From Aneurinibacillus tyrosinisolvens (GTDB lineage Bacteria; Bacillota; Bacilli; Aneurinibacillales; Aneurinibacillaceae), in the NCBI RefSeq assembly GCF_001015055.1, contig NZ_BBWZ01000013.1:1-64000 (forward strand): a DNA stretch of 64,000 bases, in the 5' to 3' direction. Below the pieces are notes generated by a model, which saw only the letters and a list, made by a program, of their open reading frames with translations, was not told the DNA's origin and made no database searches. A program made the position numbers and the translations under genes. Shown in pieces: positions 59,253 to 64,000 of the stretch (position 1 is its first letter; every line of letters begins with the position of its first letter).

Positions 59253-60353
59253 ATGTTGAAACAGGTACAGCGTGCATACAATTTTAATGCGGGTCCGTCT
59301 GCTTTGCCGCTATCCGTTCTGGAAAAGGCGCAACAGGAATTGCTCGATTTTGAAGGAACAGGCATGTCGATTATGGAAATGAGCCATCGCAGCGCTGTAT
59401 ATGAGAAAGTACACAACGAGGCGATTGCGAATCTTAAGGCACTTCTTTCCGTACCGGACGAGTACCATGTTCTTTTCCTGCAGGGAGGGGCGAGCACCCA
59501 GTTCAGCATGATTCCGATGAATTTTCTTACACCGGAACGAAAAGCAGGGTACGTGATGACAGGGTCCTGGTCTGAAAAAGCACATAAAGAAGCGAAGCTG
59601 CTTGGCGGCGAGACGTATTTTGCCGCCAGCACAAAGGAAACGAACTACAATCGCATCCCGGCTCCAGGTGAAATCTCAATTCAGGAAAACACAGCGTTCC
59701 TTCACGTTACTTCGAACAATACGATTTTCGGAACACAGTGGTTTGATTTTCCGGACACAGGGGATATTCCGCTCATCGCCGACATGTCGAGCGACATTCT
59801 GTCCCATTCCATTGACGCCAGCAAGTTTGCGCTCATTTACGCGGGCGCCCAGAAAAATCTCGGGCCTTCCGGTGTAACGGTAGCCATCCTCCGTCCCGAT
59901 ATGCTGGAGCGTGTGAATGAGAACGTACCGACGATGCTTCGCTATGATACACACATAAAAAATAATTCCCTCTACAATACGCCTCCAACGTTCGGCATTT
60001 ATATGCTGGGGTTAGTACTGAAGTGGGCAAAAGAACAGGGCGGCCTGGCAGCGCTTGAAAAGCACAACAAAGAGAAGGCAGCACTTATATATAACACAAT
60101 TGATGAAAGCAATGGATTCTATAAAGGCCATGCTGAGAAGGACAGCCGCTCCTTAATGAATATTACGTTCCGTCTATCATCTGAGGAGTTAGAGAAGAAA
60201 TTTCTCGCCGAAGCGAAGGATGCGGGCTTTGTTGGACTGAACGGCCACCGTTCTGTAGGAGGCTGCAGAGCTTCCGCTTATAACGCAGTACCGTATGAGA
60301 GCTGCAAAGCTTTACAGGAATTTATGCAATCTTTCCAAAAACATAACGGCTAA
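59253..60353 (+). CDS. serC: Phosphoserine aminotransferase
   Basis: A 366-residue fold-type I PLP enzyme converting 3-phosphohydroxypyruvate to phosphoserine. It starts with the diagnostic AYNFNAGPSALPLSVLEKAQ; the PLP lysine is in YAGAQKNLGPSGV, with LFLQGGASTQFSMIPMN and VGGCRASAYNAV. The ATG at 59253 has AAGGAG at 59239-59244; the ATG at 59232 lies ahead of this site. A serA gene is not adjacent. Confidence 0.96.
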   Translation: MLKQVQRAYNFNAGPSALPLSVLEKAQQELLDFEGTGMSIMEMSHRSAVYEKVHNEAIANLKALLSVPDEYHVLFLQGGASTQFSMIPMNFLTPERKAGYVMTGSWSEKAHKEAKLLGGETYFAASTKETNYNRIPAPGEISIQENTAFLHVTSNNTIFGTQWFDFPDTGDIPLIADMSSDILSHSIDASKFALIYAGAQKNLGPSGVTVAILRPDMLERVNENVPTMLRYDTHIKNNSLYNTPPTFGIYMLGLVLKWAKEQGGLAALEKHNKEKAALIYNTIDESNGFYKGHAEKDSRSLMNITFRLSSEELEKKFLAEAKDAGFVGLNGHRSVGGCRASAYNAVPYESCKALQEFMQSFQKHNG

Positions 60354-60379
60354 GAAAAACATCGCGGGCACTCTAAAGA

Positions 60380-60414
60380 AAAGGAAGGCGCACATTAAGC
60401 TGCCTTCCTTTTTG
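60380..60414 (+). terminator. Terminator of serC
   Basis: AAAGGAAGGC at 60380-60389 pairs with GCCTTCCTTT at 60402-60411, followed by TT. Confidence 0.85.
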
Positions 60415-60505
60415 ACTATACAGACGTATTTTTTAAATACTCGGAAACATCTGTCCAATCTTCTTCGTATAATAGGGAGTACAAACCGAACAGGAGGGGA
60501 ATGAA

Positions 60506-61362
60506 ATGAGCCCTGCACAGCAAAGCCATGGATTGACCCGTATGCGCTCCATGCTCTCCTCTTTGTCAGCGAAGGAGAAGGTGGCAGCGGAGTACATTAT
60601 GGCCAATCCGGAAGAAGTCATCCATTCATCCATTTCTGAACTGGCAGATAAAAGCGGGGTCGCCGAAGCAACAATATTCCGCCTCTGCAAACGGCTCGGC
60701 TTTAAAGGCTACCAGGCCTTTAAAATCGTCCTGGCAAGCGATGTGGTGAAACCGATGGAGAACATACATGAAGAGATTTCAGAATGCGATACGATGATGG
60801 ACATTACAAAAAAATCTTCTCAAGCAGCATTGAAGCGCTGAAGGATACACTCTCCCTCCTGGACAATGAGCAGCTGGAGAAATCGGTTGCCTGTCTATCG
60901 AAAGCAAAAAAGATTGATTTCTACGGTTCTGGCGGTTCTGGCGTCATCGCACAGGATGCTTACCATAAATTTATCCGCACCGGTATTCCGACTACGGCAC
61001 ATACGGACGGGCATTTGCAAATCATGTCCGCTGCCCTTCTTGACGCTTCCTGTGTTGCGGTTGGCATTTCACACAGTGGAAGCAATATTGATGTGATTAA
61101 CGCCATTCAGACTGCGCGTGAACGCGGAGCAAAAACGATCGGGATAAGCAGCACGATGAAGTCTCCGTTAAACCGGGCCGTCGATATGGCAATAGGCATA
61201 ACCTCGCGTGAAACCCTGTTCCGTTCGGAAGCGATGGCATCAAGGCTTGTCCAGTTAACGGTCGTGGACGCACTCTACGTTGGTGTCTCACTGAGAAGAC
61301 AGGCAGAAACACTCGATAACCTGCAGAAAATTCGAGAGTCGATTGCGATAAAACGGTATTAA
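60506..61362 (+). pseudogene. RpiR/MurR family regulator, one-base frameshift at an A7 run
   Basis: A regulator of about 286 codons in two frames. The first (60506-60841) carries the RpiR helix-turn-helix (MANPEEVIHSSISELADKSG, EATIFRLCKRLGFKGYQAFK); the second (about 60815-61362) carries the SIS sugar-phosphate domain (IDFYGSGGSGVIAQDAYHKF, VGISHSGSNIDVI). The frames join if the run of seven A at 60808-60814 had eight, giving ITKKIFSSSIEAL. AGGAGGGGAATGAA precedes the ATG. It stands before gntK and gnd and so is the likely gluconate regulator. The A run could permit slippage that restores some product, or be a sequencing error. Confidence 0.85.
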
Positions 61363-61408
61363 AAAACGTTTGCTTAAGACAACCGTCTTGAGGCAAACGT
61401 TTTTTTTC
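61361..61408 (+). terminator. Terminator of the RpiR gene
   Basis: AAAAAACGTTTGC at 61361-61373 pairs with GCAAACGTTTTTT, with AAGAC/GTCTT extending the stem inside, and a T-run after it. Confidence 0.85.
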
Positions 61409-61550
61409 ACCGGATAAGGGGAAATATACCAGATAGGCAGAGAATGACATGAAATTTTTTTTCTACATATTGACTTATAAAAGAAAACAAATTTACTATA
61501 GTAAAAAGGCATTATCACATCAAGCGGTTACATAAAGGAGGGGCAGAGCC

Positions 61551-63095
61551 ATGAAGGCCACGGAGTCGTATATGATAGGTGTGGATATCGGTACGACAAG
61601 CACAAAAGCGGTCCTTTACACTGAAAAAGGAAACGTGGTTGCAAAGCACGGCGTAGAATACCCGCTGTTCACTCCGACGCCGTCAACAGCGGAACAGAAT
61701 CCGGAAGAAATCTTCCAGGCAGTCCTTGCAACCATCCGCAAAATCGCTCGAAACAGCGGGGCAGATCCTTCAAAAATTTCGTGCGTTTCTTTTAGTTCGG
61801 CCATGCATAGTGTCATCGCTGTGGATGCAGGGGGAAAGCCGCTAACACAATGCATAACGTGGGCGGATAATCGAAGCATTGGCTGGACAGAGAAAATTAA
61901 AAACGAGATGAATGGCCATGAGATATATTTGCGTACAGGCACCCCGCTTCACCCGATGGCGCCGCTTTCCAAGCTCGTCTGGCTAAAAAATGAGCATGCG
62001 GATATTTTTAGCCGAACTGCAAAATTTATATCTATCAAAGAATATGTATTTTTTAAGCTTTTCAATCAATACATTATCGATTATTCAATCGCTTCAGCAA
62101 CCGGGCTGTTTCACCTGGAGAACCTGGACTGGGATGAAGAGGCGCTGCGTGTTGCCGGCGTTACTCCGGCCCATTTATCTACACCCGTACCGACAACGCA
62201 CTCCCTGAAACTGGAGAAGGAAGGGGCGGATGAACTGGGACTGGCGGCGGGAACCGCGTTTGTTGTGGGGGCGAGTGACGGTGTCCTCTCCAATCTCGGT
62301 GTGAATGCGATTGAACCTGGCGTTGTTGCGGTTACGATTGGAACAAGCGGAGCCATCCGCACCGTTTTCCCACGGCCGGTTACCGATCCGAAGGGGCGAA
62401 TCTTCTGTTACGCCCTTACGGAAAACCACTGGGTCATCGGCGGCCCGGTCAACAATGGAGGGATGGTATTCCGCTGGGTACGGGACGAAATTGCCGCCTC
62501 AGAAATCGAAACAGCCAAACGCTTAGGAATCGATCCATACGATGTGCTCACACGCATTGCAGAAAGAGTAACTCCCGGCGCAGATGGCCTCCTTTTCCAC
62601 CCTTATCTTGCGGGGGAACGGGCGCCGCTGTGGAATGCAAATGCGCGCGGATCGTTCTTCGGACTCGCCATGCATCATAAGAAAGAGCACATGATTCGCG
62701 CGGTTCTGGAAGGCGTTATTTTCAACCTGTACAGCGTGCTTCTCGCACTGGAGGAACTCATCGGCGTTCCAAAACAGGTACAGGCAACAGGAGGGTTTGC
62801 CCGTTCCGCCCTCTGGCGGCAGATGATGGCCGATATTTTCAACCAGCATGTTACGGTGCCTGAGAGCTATGAAAGCTCCTGCCTGGGAGCGGCTGTACTC
62901 GGCCTGTATGCGGTAGGGCGGACCTCCTCGCTCAGCATCGTAGCCGATATGGTGGGCGCCACGCATGAGCATCACCCTTTACCGGCTAACGTTGAGATCT
63001 ACAACGAGCTCATGCCGATTTATATCAATCTTTCACGAAAACTTACAGATGAGTACGAACAAATCGCCTCGTTCCAGAAAAAAATGCTGGGATAA
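61551..63095 (+). CDS. gntK: Gluconokinase, FGGY family
   Basis: A 514-residue sugar kinase that phosphorylates gluconate to 6-phosphogluconate. The N-terminal ATP loop GVDIGTTSTKAVLYTEKG, FSSAMHSVIAVD, catalytic Asp in CITWADNRS, the phosphate loops TIGTSGAIRTV and YLAGERAPLWN, and the C-terminal QATGGFARSALWRQMMADI are all in place. GGAGGGGCAGAGCC precedes the ATG. It is followed 48 bases later by gnd, and the pair forms the core of the gnt operon. Confidence 0.95.
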   Translation: MKATESYMIGVDIGTTSTKAVLYTEKGNVVAKHGVEYPLFTPTPSTAEQNPEEIFQAVLATIRKIARNSGADPSKISCVSFSSAMHSVIAVDAGGKPLTQCITWADNRSIGWTEKIKNEMNGHEIYLRTGTPLHPMAPLSKLVWLKNEHADIFSRTAKFISIKEYVFFKLFNQYIIDYSIASATGLFHLENLDWDEEALRVAGVTPAHLSTPVPTTHSLKLEKEGADELGLAAGTAFVVGASDGVLSNLGVNAIEPGVVAVTIGTSGAIRTVFPRPVTDPKGRIFCYALTENHWVIGGPVNNGGMVFRWVRDEIAASEIETAKRLGIDPYDVLTRIAERVTPGADGLLFHPYLAGERAPLWNANARGSFFGLAMHHKKEHMIRAVLEGVIFNLYSVLLALEELIGVPKQVQATGGFARSALWRQMMADIFNQHVTVPESYESSCLGAAVLGLYAVGRTSSLSIVADMVGATHEHHPLPANVEIYNELMPIYINLSRKLTDEYEQIASFQKKMLG

Positions 63096-63143
63096 CGTAG
63101 ACAGGGGAAAGCCAAGTACTAATTTATAAAGGAGTGTAATGAA

Positions 63144-64000
63144 ATGAAAGTAGGATTAGTCGGTTTAGGAAAAATGGGGTATAATCTCGCTTTAAACATG
63201 CTCGATAAAAAACATGAGGTCGTCGCTTATGACACGCAGGCTGAACAGGTGAAAAAAATCAGCGCAGAAGGGGCAGCCGGAGTGGATACACTCTCCGCGC
63301 TCGTCAGCGAAATGCAGACGCCAAGAGTCATCATCATGCTGGTGCCTGCCGGCTCGATTGTAGAAGGGGTTATTAATGAACTGGCCCCGCAGCTAGAACA
63401 GGGTGATATTCTTATTGATGCAGGCAATTCGATGTATAAGGACACGCTGCGCCGTTATGCGCAATTGAAAGAAAAAGGCATCCACTATGTGGATTGTGGA
63501 ACAAGCGGTGGAACCGAGGGAGCCCGCCATGGCGTGTGTACGATGGTAGGGGGGGACGAGGAAGCTTTAAACCACATCTCGCCCCTGTTTGAAAGCATCT
63601 CGATCCCGAATGGGTTTCTGAAATCAGGAAAGGCCGGCAGCGGACACTTCCTCAAGATGGTGCACAACGGAATCGAGTACGGAATGATGCAGGCGATTGG
63701 CGAAGGATTTGAAATCCTTGAGAAAAGCGAATTCGACTACAACTACGAAGCTGTTGCGAAAGTATGGAACAATGGTTCCGTTATTCGCAGCTGGCTCATG
63801 GAACTTATGGAAAACGCCTTTTCCAAGCAGCCAAAGCTGGAGGACATTCGCGGAGTGATGAATTCGTCGGGTGAAGGCATTTGGACGATCGAAGCCGCGC
63901 TGGAACTGCAGGCGAGCGCTCCGGTTATCGCCATGTCCCAGTTTATGCGCTTCCGCTCTCTAGAGGATGATACGTTCCATGGAAAAGTAGTAGCCGCCCT
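63144..64000 (+). CDS. gnd: 6-phosphogluconate dehydrogenase, decarboxylating (truncated by window end)
   Basis: The first 285 codons of a dehydrogenase that makes ribulose 5-phosphate from 6-phosphogluconate; no stop before the window edge. The Rossmann loop VGLVGLGKMGYNLALNML, IDAGNSMYKD, DCGTSGGTEGARHGVCTMVG and the catalytic KMVHNGIEYGMMQAI are present. The match is to the short, ~300-residue bacterial type (B. subtilis YqeC) rather than the 470-residue form, so only a few residues should be missing. GGAGTG lies 8 bases before the ATG at 63144. No separate gene for gluconate uptake is seen in the window. Confidence 0.93.
   Translation, partial: MKVGLVGLGKMGYNLALNMLDKKHEVVAYDTQAEQVKKISAEGAAGVDTLSALVSEMQTPRVIIMLVPAGSIVEGVINELAPQLEQGDILIDAGNSMYKDTLRRYAQLKEKGIHYVDCGTSGGTEGARHGVCTMVGGDEEALNHISPLFESISIPNGFLKSGKAGSGHFLKMVHNGIEYGMMQAIGEGFEILEKSEFDYNYEAVAKVWNNGSVIRSWLMELMENAFSKQPKLEDIRGVMNSSGEGIWTIEAALELQASAPVIAMSQFMRFRSLEDDTFHGKVVAA

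Noticed and set aside
1-64000. CRISPR arrays, tRNA and rRNA genes, replication origin
   Set aside because: No regularly spaced repeats, cloverleaf sequences, rRNA blocks or DnaA-box clusters were noticed on reading through.

Overview
The window is a chromosomal segment of a low-to-moderate GC, endospore-forming Firmicute of the order Bacillales. Signs of this are strong AGGAGG-type ribosome binding sites with many TTG and GTG starts, a CtsR-controlled clpE, spore-coat genes arranged as in the Bacillus subtilis yraD-yraE-adhB-yraF-yraG locus, an S-box (SAM-I) leader, and a yteA-type DksA protein. The mix of genes (selenoproteins, an Nfo with a C-terminal tail, a type III PKS pair) would fit Aneurinibacillus or Brevibacillus relatives, but the genus is inference. 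No rRNA, tRNA, CRISPR array, prophage or intact insertion sequence is visible.

Layout. 0-5 kb: a PAS sensor kinase, then a MarR regulator with an ABC-2 exporter and a small membrane protein; an almost identical palindromic operator precedes both marR and the exporter. 5-8.4 kb: selO, followed by two adjacent genes each interrupted by one in-frame TGA that is best read as selenocysteine: a peroxiredoxin (TPVU in place of TPVC) and a GrdB/PrdB-like protein (UPLC). Each TGA has a hairpin just downstream. 8.5-10.6 kb: an AraC / Atu4866 / SDR cassette that looks acquired. 10.8-18.5 kb: a DUF255 protein, spore coat plus alcohol dehydrogenase genes, clpE, and a glutamine-rich protein. 18.7-24.7 kb: membrane proteins, a frameshifted Bcr-type MFS gene, a DUF1002 protein, hom under a SAM riboswitch, and speD behind a structured leader. 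24.9-31.6 kb: metabolic genes (CoA-transferase, fumC, ispG, glutamate symporter).

31.7-44.8 kb: cold-shock protein, a PASTA-domain pseudokinase, CaiB-type CoA-transferase, DUF2935, thioredoxin, a UvrC-like GIY-YIG protein, moaB, a YteA-type protein, an SDR, a lipoprotein, a guanylate-kinase-like protein with an altered P-loop, a tyrosine-recombinase-like protein without its tyrosine, a bpsAB-type polyketide pair and an aminotransferase. 45-48 kb: a tightly coupled molybdenum cofactor operon (mobA-moeA-mobB-moaE-moaD) followed by an OFA-family MFS transporter. 49-61 kb: AEC transporter, ABC-F ATPase, a lone zinc-type rpsN, a GyrI-like protein, a 3-hydroxyisobutyryl-CoA hydrolase-like protein, nfo, cysK, a frameshifted membrane protein, a hydrolase and serC. 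60.5-64 kb: gluconate catabolism (RpiR regulator, gntK, gnd running off the end).

The most notable item is the two-gene selenoprotein operon next to selO. No selenocysteine machinery lies in the window, so its presence elsewhere in the genome is the key test. Three genes (MFS, CBO0543-like, RpiR) carry four one-base losses in total; these are either true decay, slippage sites or assembly errors.
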